Source of the DNA: Lepturacanthus savala
Lineage: Eukaryota > Chordata > Actinopteri > Scombriformes > Trichiuridae
Assembly: GCA_030544235.1 (NCBI GenBank)
Contig: CM060470.1
Location: 7,752,856-7,816,855 of the forward strand
DNA length: 64,000 nt
Direction: 5' to 3'
Part shown: piece by piece, positions 1 through 14,559 of the stretch
How the letters are laid out: each line of letters begins with the position of its first letter
Position numbering within the stretch: position 1 is the stretch's first letter
The notes under the pieces: model-generated
What the model was told of the DNA's origin: nothing
The model's database searches: none
Seen by the model: the letters and a program-made list of their open reading frames with translations, nothing else
Made by a program: the position numbers and the translations under genes

Positions 1-24
1 GGAGAGAGTCCTGGCTGCTCTTAC

Positions 25-1829
25 TTTGGTTTGGGCAGTGGATCCGGTTCCTTGCGGGCTCGCCCTACAGGATTTTTTTCTGCTTCTTCAGCCGTCACTA
101 GGTGGAACTCTGCCTCCACTTTCCCCTGATGTGTTCAGAAAAAACATGACAGACCTGTCAGTCAAGGTCTCAGCTAGGGTTTTCCAATCTGTATGAATAG
201 CTGTGTGTTTTTCGGTGTGTGTAAGCGTACTGTCAATTCTCCGGACTTGCAGAAGGGCCACCAGCCTCTCGCTCTTTTCTGCTGAAAGATGGAGATTTTC
301 TCCGTCCTATTCGTCAACAAGTCAGCCTTACACGACTTGGCTGTTTTTGCTCCCCGATAAAAACTGTGGAGGTCTAGCTCCAATGTGCCTGTGTACACAC
401 ACAATCGGTTAAACACAAAAAATACAAATACCAAAATGTGAGGAAGCCATCTCACGCACACACACCTAGGAAGTCGTCAGAGGAGAGTGTCTCAAAGTCC
501 CAGACCTGCAGAATGAGGATGGCAGGAATCTTTTGTTCTGTTTTATCTAGAGAGAAAATACTGTCTCTTTTCTTCACCACCACCACCTGTGAAAGAGGGA
601 GAAAAGATTGAACTCGGATGCAGTTTTACACATATGACTGTAATAACGTTCTAACAATTGCCTCATTTGGTTTACGGGCCATGCTTGTAGCAGGGCACAG
701 CATGTTTGAACATGTCTGTCAGTACCTTCTCAGCAGGTAGGTAGTTGAAGGGGAAGACAAAGCGCCAGTTGAAGTTTCCCTCTCCAGTCAGAGAGTTGTA
801 GTGGACGTCAGTCTCTTGTCGGTCATCTTCTAAACCTTTCAGCCATCTACAGAAAGGGAGAGTGATGAGAAAAACAGCCTAAACCAAACAATGAGTCTTA
901 TATTATGACAAATTAAAATTTAAAAAAACTCCTGAGGGACATGGTATTCTATCTTGAGGATAAAAAAAAGTAAAAGTATTTTGTCCATATTTCATCAAGG
1001 GAGGTTCACAGCTTTTCAGGTATCTTAAAACTGTCCCTAATTAAAGGCAGCAATGCAATATTTTGGATGCCATCTGCCAAAAAAGGGTCCCTAAATTACC
1101 TCCTAAACACAAATTATCTGTATTTTGGCTAGTACTTTTATGAGAGAGGGATAAACATTTGCAAGAAAATCTAAGAAGTATCTTTTTTTTCAGACAGTTA
1201 GAAAAAGTTGAAGTCTGTCATTACCCCTTGACATAGATATCACTGGACTGTTGACCTGTCAGGAAGTTACTATCCTCCAGAATCACATCCTCTGTGTTCC
1301 AGATGATGATACGCAGCTCATACCTGCACAAACACACGTTTCTTTATCTTTTTGAATTAAAAAATACTGTTTTATCATGGCATTAAATGTTGGTTAGCAT
1401 GTGATGTTATCACATACTCTTTGACAGAAGGCTCTCACCCTTTGGGCTTTCGAGGTGAAATGTCCACTGCAGGTCCAGGATGAGGTAAGGCCATGGGAAA
1501 GATGTCTACCCACATCTGGACCTGACCCTACACACACACACACACACAAACAAACCTGACATACAGACACCTGCCGCCATTTCAAAGCAGGATTGAGGCT
1601 TATAAAAAACAATGACTTCTGGTTGTCTGTGAAAAAGTGTAAAAAGGTTTTATGTTCCCTCCAGAGACCTGTGTGCTCAGTCATACCTGGTCCATTCCGG
1701 GCCGGGCCTTGTTGAACAGAGTTCTGGTTTCAATGTGTTCTGGGACCAGTTTGCATCCCACACCCGGGATCTCCGACCAGCGATGCAGGATCTTCAGGGA
1801 CAAGTGCTCATAGGACTCCTCCGGCTCAT
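25..1829 (-). CDS. fer1l6: Ferlin C2F domain and pre-anchor exons
   Basis: Exons 1687-1829, 1439-1527, 1225-1323, 726-846, 466-586, 231-388 and 25-125. Blocks: CKLVPEHIETRTLFNKARPG, QMWVDIFPMALPHPGP, VDISPRKPKGYELRIIIWNT, EDVILED, SSDIYVKGWLKGLEDDRQET, DVHYNSLTGEGNFNWRF, VWDFDTLSSDDFLGTLELDL and RARGWWPFCKS. The last exon encodes GKVEAEFHLVTAEEAEKNP and ends at a GTAAG donor at 24. The next exon(s), with the transmembrane anchor, would lie left of position 1. C2F aspartates are retained. Confidence 0.88.
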
Positions 1830-4800
1830 CTGAGACATGTCCACACATCATTATCATGATCCTAATGTGGTCATCTGTACCACACACACTTCAAGGTTAA
1901 TATCTGAAGACTAGAAAGACAGTAGCACAGTGGCACATTCTGGTAGTGTCATCCAAAACATATGGCCAGATATCTAAATACTGGCAAAACCATAGACGTG
2001 AGCAAGCATTGTAGCTAACTTCAAAAGAAGACACTTCTGCTGGAAAATCCTGTCATTATTGATGAGGATCCTTCCAGATCTCTGTCACTTCAGATGTCAT
2101 TTTAGAGATGCATATACAATTGTATTCAGTATAATAGCAGTGTCATTAAAACATGAGTAAAGCCAAAATCCTAATAATAATTTTTATTGGGTGCATTGGG
2201 AACACTGCATTTTATATCGCTAAATGTGTGTCAATTTTGTAATTATTTTACAGAAAATGAAGAAAAATGAGTGAAAGAAATAGCAGCGTCTTTGTGTTTT
2301 GAGATCATTGTCCTGTTGAAACACACATTTCAAGGGCATTTCCTCTTCGGCATAAGATAACATGACCTCTTCAAGTATTTAGATATAGGCAAACTGATCC
2401 AGTATGCCTTGTATGTGATAAATAGGCCTGACACCACAGTAATAGAAATATCCCCATATCATAATGCTTGCAGCATCGTGCTTCACTACACTTTGACCCC
2501 CCAAAAAACCATCTTACTTTCATCAGTTCAATTCTCTTCAGGTTAGTTTATGTATTCTTTGGCAAATTGTATCCTCTTCAGCACAAAGACAAGGCATCAT
2601 GGATCAGTTTGCTTATATCACAATACTTAAAGAGGTCATGTTGCCTCATGCTAAAGAAGAAATGCCCTTGAAATGTGTGTGTCAACAAGACAGCCACCCC
2701 AAATACACCAGTAAACCAGCAGCATCTTGGTTCCAGACCAGCACAATTAAAGTTCTGGAGTGGCCAACCCAATCCCCAAACCTTAATATCATTGAATATT
2801 TGTGGGCTGTCATCAAAAGTGATGTTTCTGAGGCAAAACCAAGAAATTCAGAGGAATTGTGATGCTGAAATACCCATTCATATTAGCCAGTTGGTCAAAT
2901 CCATGCAACACAGATGTGAAGTACGTCTCAGAAACCATGATCATACCAACTAAATATTACTTTAGTGATTCACAGGAATACAAATTCTTTCAGTTTATAC
3001 AATAAATATTTAAGTTTGTAAAGAAAAATGCAGACACTTCTTTAGATAGCTTAATATTCATTTTTCTTCATTTTTGTAAAGTAATTAAAAATTTGACACA
3101 TTTGTCTTCACATTTTGATTTAGGATAGGCACTTTATCTGTAGTGTACCTTCATTCATGAAGAGCGTCTTGCCAGCAAAGACTTTTCCAGCCAAAGTGAT
3201 GCGTCCTGGCCTGAAATGAGGACCGTCCAGACCGTTGTCTCTGCACAGCTTAGTCAGCAGCTCTGATGGCTTCAGACAGTCTCTCCAGGCATTGTAACCC
3301 TCACTGAGAGACACAGAAACACAGAAGAGAAGGAACATTGTCTTTAATATAAAGTAGGAGTCACTTACCAATTAAACATGGCCCTGAAGGAACCAAACAG
3401 GATAGTCTCTCTTCTGGTTCTCAAAGAGGAGACAAATGTTCAGACTCACAGACTGAACTCAGAAGGGAGTCCACATGTGGCTCTGTGTCGGCTGTAGAAT
3501 CTGTTCTCCAGGTCAATGGAAGTCTCTCCTATCAGATCGTCCCCTCCCACCATGTCATAGTCATAGATTATCACTGACAGCAGAGACTCCTGGGGGAATG
3601 TCACCTGCATCTCAAAAGACCTGGAAGAATGAAAGACAGGGAGTCTGAGGGGGTTCGGCATCAGGTTTATGAGGTGAAACTACTGGGTCAGTAACTACTT
3701 TATAACACAAAGCTGTAGACAGCCATTTACCTTCCAAATACAGGGTTGAGCTGTTTAGGGATGTAGTTGTCTCTGTCTTTGATTTCCTTTTTCCCAAGCC
3801 GAACGACAATGTAAGGGTCTGCCTTCCCATCGGGGTCAGCTGGGTGAAGGTTAGATGCCTGGAGAGAACATTTAAGAACATTTAGAAAACTTATTAAACT
3901 TTTAACATTGTCATTTTTTAACCAACTTCCACAAACAAAGCGTAACTCACAGAGACTATGTAGACCCGAATGAGGACTTGAACAGGGCCATTAGGGGGGA
4001 TTCCTCTGTTGATTTTGAAATGCTCAAAGTCCTCAGCATCTTCCCAGTCCTCTGCATCATCCTCTTCTACTTTATAAAGGCAGAAGTTCCCCTACAGGAA
4101 GGAGGAATTCACAGAAACAAAGAGATCAATCGTGAAGATTAGGTACTAAACGTCCTTTGGAGCTTCTAAATTTATGGACATAAATCACTCTGGCAGATCT
4201 CCAGGCAGTCAGGCCATATTGTAGCCTCATATTGAGACATTAATCGTTTAACCCTGAACCCAACCCTAACCCTACACTACAATTGACCAACTGAACTGCC
4301 AATATAGAGATACAGATTTCAGTATAAATTCCACTCACGAAGTTCAGCTTTTGAGCTTTTGAGATGTGGTGTGCACGGCATACTGACACTGCTAATTATT
4401 ATAGCAGGATATATCAAGTTGGGATCCATAGAGGACGTTCAACTTACCTTAAATTTGCCAACGAACCTCTCCTCAGTTGCCCCATCCTCCTCACTGGCTT
4501 TCCCTCTGAACAGCTCAAATGTCTTCACCCATTCATCAAAAGGCCCAAACTCTGCCTCCAGCTCCTTGTTGTACAGCTGTAGAGAGCAGGAAAGGATCAA
4601 TATCAATCCATTCAGCTTTTCTATCTCATGCACACTAATTTGATCTCTGCTGGGAATGCACTGTTCTGATGCCAGAATCTGTATGGATTAAGATCAGTGA
4701 TCATTTGTATTTTATTTGTTTATTTTTTGCAGTTATAAAATGGAATAATGCATTAAAAAATAATAAAACAGTGTTTGTGAACTCATGGAACTGGTTCCAG

Positions 4801-7800
4801 CAGAACCCTAGTGAGGAATAAGTGAGTATAGATAACGACTGACTGACTGTTTGTGAACTGAGTACCTGCAGTGTGGCTAGTTTAGTAGGCAAACTCAGGG
4901 TTTGCTCCGGTTTTCCTTTTCCTTTCGGTTTCTTCTTGTCTTCTCCTGATTGGCTGTTGACTGATGGAAGAAACAAAGGTAAAAAACACTGACAGAGAGC
5001 AAAGAACATTTATTTCCACTGTGATGAAGGAGAAGCAACAAACTAGGTACAAGTAGCTTGAGAATCTGTTAAGAGTGACGTCTGTGATTTACACCAAGCC
5101 CCTTTTATCTTCACCAAAAGAAAAAAAAAGATGCACAAATGTCCCTTTTATCATGGATAAAGTATCATCATTGTTTGCCTCCTCTTAATGCTGTTAATCT
5201 CTCCAGATGAAAATGACTCTTTCAAATGCCACCTGAGCATAAAGAACACAGCGATCCTTGTGGAATCAAATCAGCAAAATGGTCGCCACTGTGTCTACAG
5301 CTGAAAAAGCAGAAGCTGGAGGGTAGCAGTGGTAGCTGCAGGGCAGATCATGCAGTGACAGAACCACACAACAACTTATGTTACAACCTAAACTGGACAA
5401 AACCAGAGCTGCCAACAGTATCTACAGGGTTGTACCGCTGAAATCAATAAGATCACTTCCCAGGGGGAGCCAAGCAGATTTCCTCACAGAATAGTTGACC
5501 AGTGTCTTTAAAACGCTAAATTGCCCTCAATGGCAGCAGCTTTCTTAGCTGCATGGCTTTGTCCTTACCCAAGGAGTCTAATCCATCGCTGAGCATGATG
5601 TGGTACGACAGAGCTGCAATACACAACAATGTGTGTGTGTGTCAGGGGCAAAGTGTTGGGTAACCCTTCACAAGATCTGTTTTACATTTTAATGACAGAC
5701 CTAAACACACAGTATTAGTGGTAAATGTGGTTGTTTTTGCCAAGTTCTCCCAATCACATTGAAATAATGATGAAATGATTTAGTCAAATATGCATGATTG
5801 GGGCTCATAAATGCTCCCTTAGTCAGGAAGTAGTGGTAACACCTCTGCTGCATTGAGAAATCGAAAAAGTCCCTGTTACAAACTCTATAAAAAAAAAAAA
5901 AACACAACCAGCTATTCAAAGCACATCCAATATGGCTGCCCGAGGGGAGCATAATGGGATCTTAGAGGAGTTCTTACTTCTTTCAAAGACTTGTGGGAAT
6001 GGAGTGGCGTCCTTCTGTTTGGCCTGGAACACAAACAGGATTTGTTAGATCTTTTGCAACCATGTTTTTGATGCATACACTCAGAGCTACCTGTTTCTCT
6101 ACAGAGGCGTAGTACTTGGACCACCAATCGATGACACACTCTGCTGATTCATCAGCGATGGTCCGCCTCTTCCGCTTGGTTGACCGACCACGAGTAGTCT
6201 TTCCACTGGTCTCCTATATTTAGTAACATACAGACATGCAAATGATATAAAAAAAATGTGTATATGACTGAAAAGATAAAATCTATGTGTTCACCTTTTT
6301 CTTTGTACGCTCTGGTTTTTGGACGGGCGGAGCCGGGGAAGGCGCTGAAGGAGGTGCCGGAAGCGGGGCTTCTTCCTCTACAGTGATCAGGAAATCCTGA
6401 CTTGTTACTGCTGGAGTGGAGCTGCTCTCTCCAGTGAGCTGGGACAGTTCTGTAGGACAAGACATCAAAACATCTACTTGGTTAGGAGATCAGCCATTTG
6501 TAATCAAACCCTCCATCATCAGAATCCGTTTGTGTCCATTTCCAATAGTCAGAAATGGTAAGGCCCCTTACGGTAAGGTCCCTGATAAGGCTTATTTCTA
6601 CAGGAAGATAAGAATTGATGAAATGTCATGACCAATTTTGGTTCCTTTGTAGGTGTGAAATCAGACCACAATTGGTTCTATATGCTAATTAGTAAACATT
6701 TTATTCAAACTAGTGGTTTTAAAGTGCCCTAAGATCCTAACCTCCTACACACACACACAAACACACACACACATATACATTACCCTCAGTGCTTTGTGGC
6801 TCTGGTGTCAGGGCAGGTCCAAGGCCATATTTGTGTGTCTGTATGGGAGGAGGCAAAGCTGGAGGTGGAGTGTATTTGAAAACCTTGAGGTTGTTGATGG
6901 TGTGGTTTCCAACCAACGTGCTACGACCAAAAGCCCGCCAATCAACAACAGTGATACTCAGAGGTGGGTGGAGGTGTTCATTCTCCGGTAACTCCTACAG
7001 GACAATAGAGCACAACAGAGTTCTTACATTATACAAAAGTATGTTGATATCTGAACATTAACCCTATGTTGGAACCAGGCTGCATTTGCTTGCATTTAGC
7101 CACAAGGTCATTAGTGAGGTTGGGTAGCGTTGTTGGGTGACCTGGTTTACAGTCGGCATTCTAGGCAGTCATGTAAAAAAAAGGGTCTTTCCAAAACTGT
7201 TGCTGCAAAGTTTGATGCACACTCTTGTCTATATATTTTTGGCCACTAATAGTCTTCCAAAGTGTCCCAAAAGTAGGCCAGGGTGTACCTCATAATAATA
7301 TATTATAAATATTGGTCTTACTAGCTCGATGGAATCGACCAGCATGGTGAAGTTTGGGTTGGATTTATACTTCTGAATGACAGAAGAACGCAATGTTACC
7401 CCTGCACATTCTATGAAGACCTGAAAGAGAGAGAGGGATTATCTTTCAATTTGTAGTTAGTTCACCTAGTTTTTTTTTCTCATTTATTCCATTGTGTAAC
7501 TGGGTATTTGTATTTTCGTTTTTTAATAGTTGCTTTTATTAAATGGCTAAATAAACTCATAAGACTTAGATTAAAATTTTAACAGAATGGAAATGGAATG
7601 GAGATGGAACCAACTTGCTTCTCCATGAAGATCCCATGTTAAAATAACTTTTTGATTACTGTCTAAGTTATTGTCTAAAAAAAGAAATGCAAATAACCCA
7701 CAATAAACTATAGCAGAGCCATAAAACCACATACCTGTGGGCGATCAACAGAGAGTAGCTGAACTTTCTTCAGTTCTCTCAGACCCCAAAATAACACCTG

Positions 7801-9204
7801 TTGGAGTGACAATATACACAAACCCATGGTTGATACTGATACGTTTGTAAAGTTAAGAAAGACGAGAAATCAATCTGTTTTATAAATTTAATGTCAGTGC
7901 TGCTGGATAAAAACTGTGTTCTTAACATCAACACATAAAGACATACACAGGTAATCTGACCTCTAGTCTGTAGGTGCTGAGAACAGGCCTGATGTTGGCA
8001 GGAACTGTGTAGATGCTTCCTTCTTGTTCCTGTAACGCTGGTAGAATCTGCTCTCCAGACACTGGAATCTACACGTTTATGACGTTTCTTTATTATTACC
8101 ATTTACCGCTTACAGAAATGAGTTGCAGTTATTAGTTATTGTTTGCTTTCTGGATTATTATGATAGTAGTTGAAAACTTATAGAAGGGACTGACCTCCAC
8201 TAGTTCAAAGGCAGCCAGCAGTTCTCCTCCTGACTGGCCGCTGCAGTGCAGTGGGCTGTACTTCAGTGTTGGAGGTGTGTAGGAGTCAGAGGCCAACTGC
8301 ACCTCTGGCACTGCCACCGTGGACCCCAGATACTCTGACTTACCCTGCACAGGGTGGGGTTAAATAGACGGTCACGGAGTCAATCTGATCATCAGCAACA
8401 TATGTAAAAATAGATCTGTTCTTCTGCCTGTGTGTATAACCACAAAGACGTTAGCAGTACCAGTGCGTCGTCGTCATAAACCTCTATAACGATGCGAGGT
8501 GGCTCCTGCTGGATGTGCTGCAGCTCTCCGCTCACCAGGAGACGAGTCATTGGCAAACACTGGTTCCATGTAGGACTGAGAGTCTGACTGATTACCTACA
8601 CACACACACATGCATGAACACACACAGAAACAAATATGCAAAATTGTTTTTATTTATATACTTTTGGATTAAAGATTACACTCAGATGGATGAATATAAC
8701 TAGTTTCCCCATTAAAGTGTTACCAACAATGATTTCATTAGATGCACAAAATGCGTCTTGACCCACTTTAAATTCCAAACCAAGTGCTTACGTTGGTAGT
8801 CTGGCTGTGCGACAGAAAGGTGACTCGTGCGAACGGGTCAGACAGTCCGGTGTTATCCCCAGCGATCAGACCACGAGCCTGATACATGTGGCACCTCATC
8901 TCAAACTGATGCTGGTCTGGACACACAAAATCATGTAGTCTAGGATGAGTTTACATCCCAAAAGCATATTTGTTCTTGTCAATTTCAAAATGACTGTCAA
9001 TAGACCCTTTCTCTTTCTCACCTGTGTACATCAGGTATGTGGGAGGGCAGCTGGCATCGGTGCCCCATGGGGTCGGCGTGAAACCTGCAGGCAGGTTGTC
9101 CAGCATGTGGGTAGAGTCCGAACAGGTTCCAAACCACAGATACACATCCAGCTTTGCCTGAACTGTCAAGCCTGGAACACGCTTTCCTGGAGGCTGCACA
9201 CACA

Positions 9205-9283
<79 letters not shown>

Positions 9284-10932
9284 GCACACATGTATATATA
9301 ACTGTTTTTATCTGCCAGCCTCCCAACATCAAAGGACATCAAAGTTGAATATTCCGTGTATAACTATTAACCTTCAGGAAAAGGGTTATTATCTTGCCAC
9401 AGAGGATTCCTCGGGCCTCCTGGCTGCTGGAGAACAGGAGGTCTCTGGCTCGGATCCGAGCATACGCAACGCGCTTGTTGCTGCTTAGCAACCACACAAA
9501 AATGTCTGGGACTGTGTGTTGGGGCTGCAGCGTACGAACAAGAAAATAAAGTATGCTTTCAAAGATAAATGCAGAAAATAGTGATGTATCACATATGCAG
9601 TAAAGTGAAAGGAGCCACAGGTTAGGTACCTCCACCACAAGGAAGTGTAGCTTTTGTATGAGTTTTGTTGAGTCCTGCAGCATCTCTTTCACACCACCAG
9701 CTTTCTTCACTCTGTCTACCAGAGACTGTGCCTCTCCTATCATACTCTCCTGCAACACAGAAAACATACACACACACGCACAGTTGTACTACCTGGTGTA
9801 TTGCACATCTTTCAGTTGAGGCTTAAATTTAACATTTCACAGAAGAAAGACTAAATATATATTTATAAGACAGAGAGTAAAACTACACTGAGTTGATCTT
9901 ATGTACAATAAATTGCAAATAGATCATGTTAGGTATCCAAACTTCAAATAGATCCCAGAAAAGTGCATGATATGGGACCTGAATCGTATTCAGTTTGTGT
10001 CAGTGAGTGTGTGTTTTTGTGCGTGTGTTTCAGGTTTTCCCACCAGTTCCTGTTTACACATTGTAAGGCGTTTCTTGTCCAGCTGTGTCAGGTAAGTGGA
10101 CTTTTGCTCCTTCTTTAACTTGGCCTCTGCTGCTTCTATGAAACTCCTACAGAAAGACAGGGCACGTTTGTAAAGAACGTTCTCTGTGAACGAACGTCCT
10201 GGTGACACAAGCAGCTGGTGACAGACAACGTATCAGCTGAGGTGAAATGATAGATATTATATTTCAGTATCATTTCTGCCTCGTCAGTGTCAAAGTTATA
10301 CATAATAAGTTTACATTTCGGGTTAATCAGTTTAATACATCATCAGTCAGTATCATGCTTTATATCTCCTGGCAACTGGATTTATATGTTTTCATTCACG
10401 TTTTATACTATCAATTCATTCTTCACTGTATGTCACTGTCCAATAATCCATCAACTTCAGTGCCATATTCCTAGTTACATCTAGTACTTTGATACAGTTA
10501 CAGAGAGTGAGACATAAAAGGTATTATCATACTCTGATTATAGTTTGTTTGAATACCTGGCATCCATACAGAAATCTTTGAGGGCAGTTTTCAGCATTTT
10601 CTCTGCCCCTGGATCTGACTTCCTGTTGAGTTCTGCTGCACTGGCCACACCCTCCTCCTAAAAGATAAGAGACATTTTCATTTACTCGCCAGAACATTTA
10701 ACAAGTCAGACCTAAGTGAGTAGGATTCAACCTCTAGGGATCATTATTTTGTACAAAATTTCCATGCAATCAATCCACCAGTCTCAGATAGCCTGAATTT
10801 TCCATTGATAAATATGCATTTTGATATCTTGATGAAGCCATAGAACAAGTGGCCAATTCTTACACAATGTAACATTAAGGGATTATTGCACTTTCCATAT
10901 TTGAGGCAAGGACAAAAACTAAATTTTTGTGT

Positions 10933-11014
<82 letters not shown>

Positions 11015-14000
11015 ATACCAACAGAACAGCTATGTTCTCCAGCATGTTAGAGTTGTAGAGTCGATAGGTTCTGTCCTCCCAGTTACTCAGCACATTAATA
11101 CATGGCTTCTGTTTCTCCAGGGGCAGATACATGTATTGCCTATGCAGGTATACATACAATATATATGCACATTATGAACACTAGAGAATATACTTTAATT
11201 GCTAATAGATTCAATTCAATCCTGAAGAAATGTTCCTCCCGGTGCAAAGTAAGAAGTAGTGCACATGCGGTGCAGTCTAATTCCTGTAAAATAGTAATAC
11301 ACTAGTCTGTACTCAAATGGTAATTTCCTGGCTGAAATGGAACCCAATTGCAATAAAATGGTTGCAGCTGTGCTTGTATTTGTGCAAATGCAGTTTGGAC
11401 ACCGTTAAAGGAACTTTAATAATTTTATAATTGCAATGATTGGCCTCTCAGGACACTGCATTGTGCATAATGTCTACATGAGACAACACAGAGAGAAACA
11501 GTTCAAATGTCTTCCAGGTTTAAAAGAGCGTCAAGAATTGAATCCATATAATATTATGACTCAACCTGTTTCCTTCAACAATGATCGGCTTTTCAGGAGG
11601 CGTGATGGACTTGGAGGTCCAACTGGTGTCCTGAGGGTCTCTGGGTAGGAGGGGCGAGGAAGGGGAGGAGGGGCAGGAGCTGTTAGGGGAGGTTAGAAAC
11701 ATATCACCGGTGTCTGGGAAGTCTGGGAACTTTCTTCTTCGAGTGCCAGGACTGGTGGTGCTGGAGCTGATCTGACCTGTCTCTAAGACGTTACCGTAGT
11801 GACCTGAGAGAGGAAACCGACAAAGAATAATGTTTCTATCTGCACCACCAGATGCATAAATACAAAACTTTACCACAGAACAGGAAAGCTGCTTTTTTAC
11901 ACTTTATGTAATGAGATCGAATGAAACTGCTTGTTGCATTGCTATTGTATTTGATTACTTTAATGCATTAAGAGGCAGCTCTTAAAGGAGGCAAACAATA
12001 TGACACTTTGGTGACTCACCCAGAGAGAACTCAAAGCTGATGGGCCTGTCTCCAATCTTCCTGTCAATCATGGAGGCTTCAAACAATGCTCCAAACAGCA
12101 GGAAGCTCTCCTTGTCATCCTCATTCACCTGGACACATTTCCACATCAGATTTAATGCACCTCTAGTATTATAATTAGTTTGATTAATAGCGTATTCCTT
12201 CTCTGTTTCATAGCACACCTGGTGTGTGAGTCATCCACTCAGGAAAGTGTAAACCATTTCCTTCACCTATTGTGTGTTATCAAACTTCAGGAAAAGAAAG
12301 CATGCTGATACTAAACATTTGTAGGATCACTTTCAGGCTATCAGCATATCTAGCAGAAACGTTCAATATCTGATGTAATGGCATTTAATTTGCATTGTAA
12401 TTGTTATAAATACTGAGTCTATTTCAAACACGTCTGTATAATTTTATTCACCAAGATGTGTTTATTTCTCTCAATCCATCTTTTCTTAAAGCTCAGTTTC
12501 CCCTCTGTCCTCCAGCAAGCTGATTTCAAAGCTATTTACATAACAGTTGCAATAATAATGTCCACCTACTCTGATTGGCTTTCCTAGTCAATTAGAACCT
12601 AATTAATAATGCAAGTCCCCTTAAGGCACATTTTTACCTGTAACAATGGCTGCAGCTAGACATTAGCACATAGCATAGAATGAAGGGGGAAAAAACCTTC
12701 CTTTGCACACTTTAAATTTAAAAAGAATGTTTCAATACTCTTAGGAGCTTAGCTTTAGCACAGATATGTTCTAATTCTTAAGTTTCACTTGTTTTAAAAC
12801 TCACATTTTAGTCCCATTATCAAGCTGTTTCTAACAGATTGATGTAAGATCATACAGTCTGATTATTGTATTATTACAACAGTGTTTTTACTGTAAGTTG
12901 GGGAACACTGAGTGTATTATCTTACCACAGGAGGAGCTTCAACAGGCACGACCTCTGCTACGGTTTTTCCTTTGTCATCATCAGCAGCTCCTCCTGCTGC
13001 TCCTCCTGCTCCTCCTCCTCCTCCTCCTGCAGGAGTCTTACCATCCTTCCCTCCAGCCTTTCCTGCTTTGGTGTCCTTCACATTCTTGACCATTCGGGTG
13101 AGTTTGGACTCTGAACCTGCCCCTCCTGAAAGGATCTCCACTGCTACCTCTATGTAGACCCGCCCCCTGTCAACAGCAAGAATTCAACAGCTTGTTGTAT
13201 GTAGGCTGTTGTATTAATTTATTGATTTTGGTGATATGCCCACAGAGAACTTTAAGCTCTCAGTCTTTACTATGATGACTAAAATGTTTGAATTACTATT
13301 GTCTTTTAATGTTTACCTGAAGGACACACCCTCTCCGATGCCCTCGTTAAGCTCCCCTGTATCATCACCCAACGAAAAATTTTTGGCAGAGCCATACAGG
13401 TTGATCCAAGCAGGACCAAAGGTTGGTAAAAAACCTGGAGAAAGATGAGAGGAGAGAAAAATGGAGAGAAAAGACTCACCATAATCCAGCCAATCATTAC
13501 CTCCATGGTTCTTTCCACCTCTGTCAGGCTTTCTGATTTTTGTTCTCCTTTCTTCATACCTTCCTTCTGGTCTGGTCTAATACCTCGAATTTACCTCTGT
13601 CACCATCCTGATCGTCAGAGATGCGTCTCAGGTCAATGTAATGGGTTCCTATGGCAACATCATTCATGCTGCCCTCATCCCAAACCTGTGATGGCACAGA
13701 AACTAAATGTTACGAATGTCTCAGTAATTTGAAAATAAAAAAACATCTAATTTCATGTAAATTGTCATTTTAGACCTGGATCTTCATTCTCTGACACAGA
13801 GGAGGAAACATCTCTGTGAAGACGATCTGTTCATTCCACACCGGGTCTGCTGTGGACTTCTGTGTGGATGTACGCCCCTGAGAGGTTAGTTAAGGTGAGA
13901 AGAGGGAAAGATGATGGTATATGTATAAATGATTGATTAAATCAGAAATTTTTAAAATCCAATTAAGTTACAATAACTTCATATAGACACTTTTAAAATC

Positions 14001-14481
14001 AAAGTGGATTCAAATATCATCTGCTAGTAGCTGACATTCAACCCACCACTTGTTTGAAGAAGCTGGCCACTACATATGGGTCTATGAGCGCTGTGTTGTC
14101 TCCTACGAAGGCCTTGGTGACATTGGCCATGATGCTTGAGTTGCTCCGGGGAAGACCCTCAGCTCGATAAACCTTCACACAGAAACGAGCCCATGGACGT
14201 TCAGCTGGAATTCCATCTGGTACCAGCAGGTTCCTGAGAAAAAGGGCATCCCGAACATATTTCAACTCAGCGGAACTGATCCATGAACCCTTAATACAGA
14301 AGTCCATATGCACCAAATGTAGCTTTTGCAGACTTCAGTCATAAATGAAACTTCTAATTATAAAATATCTAATGTGTAAAGCTGATAACATGAATGCGGC
14401 ACAAGAATAAAATAGTTGAAGTGTCCAAAATCCATATAAATATATATCCATATATATATCCATATATGTCAAAATAATAGG

Positions 14482-14559
<78 letters not shown>

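Noticed and set aside
8945..9348. Several open frames of 64-118 codons on both strands
   Set aside because: They are readings of the CA/TG microsatellite (His-Thr or Cys-Val repeats) plus shadows of the ferlin exon at 9022-9193.
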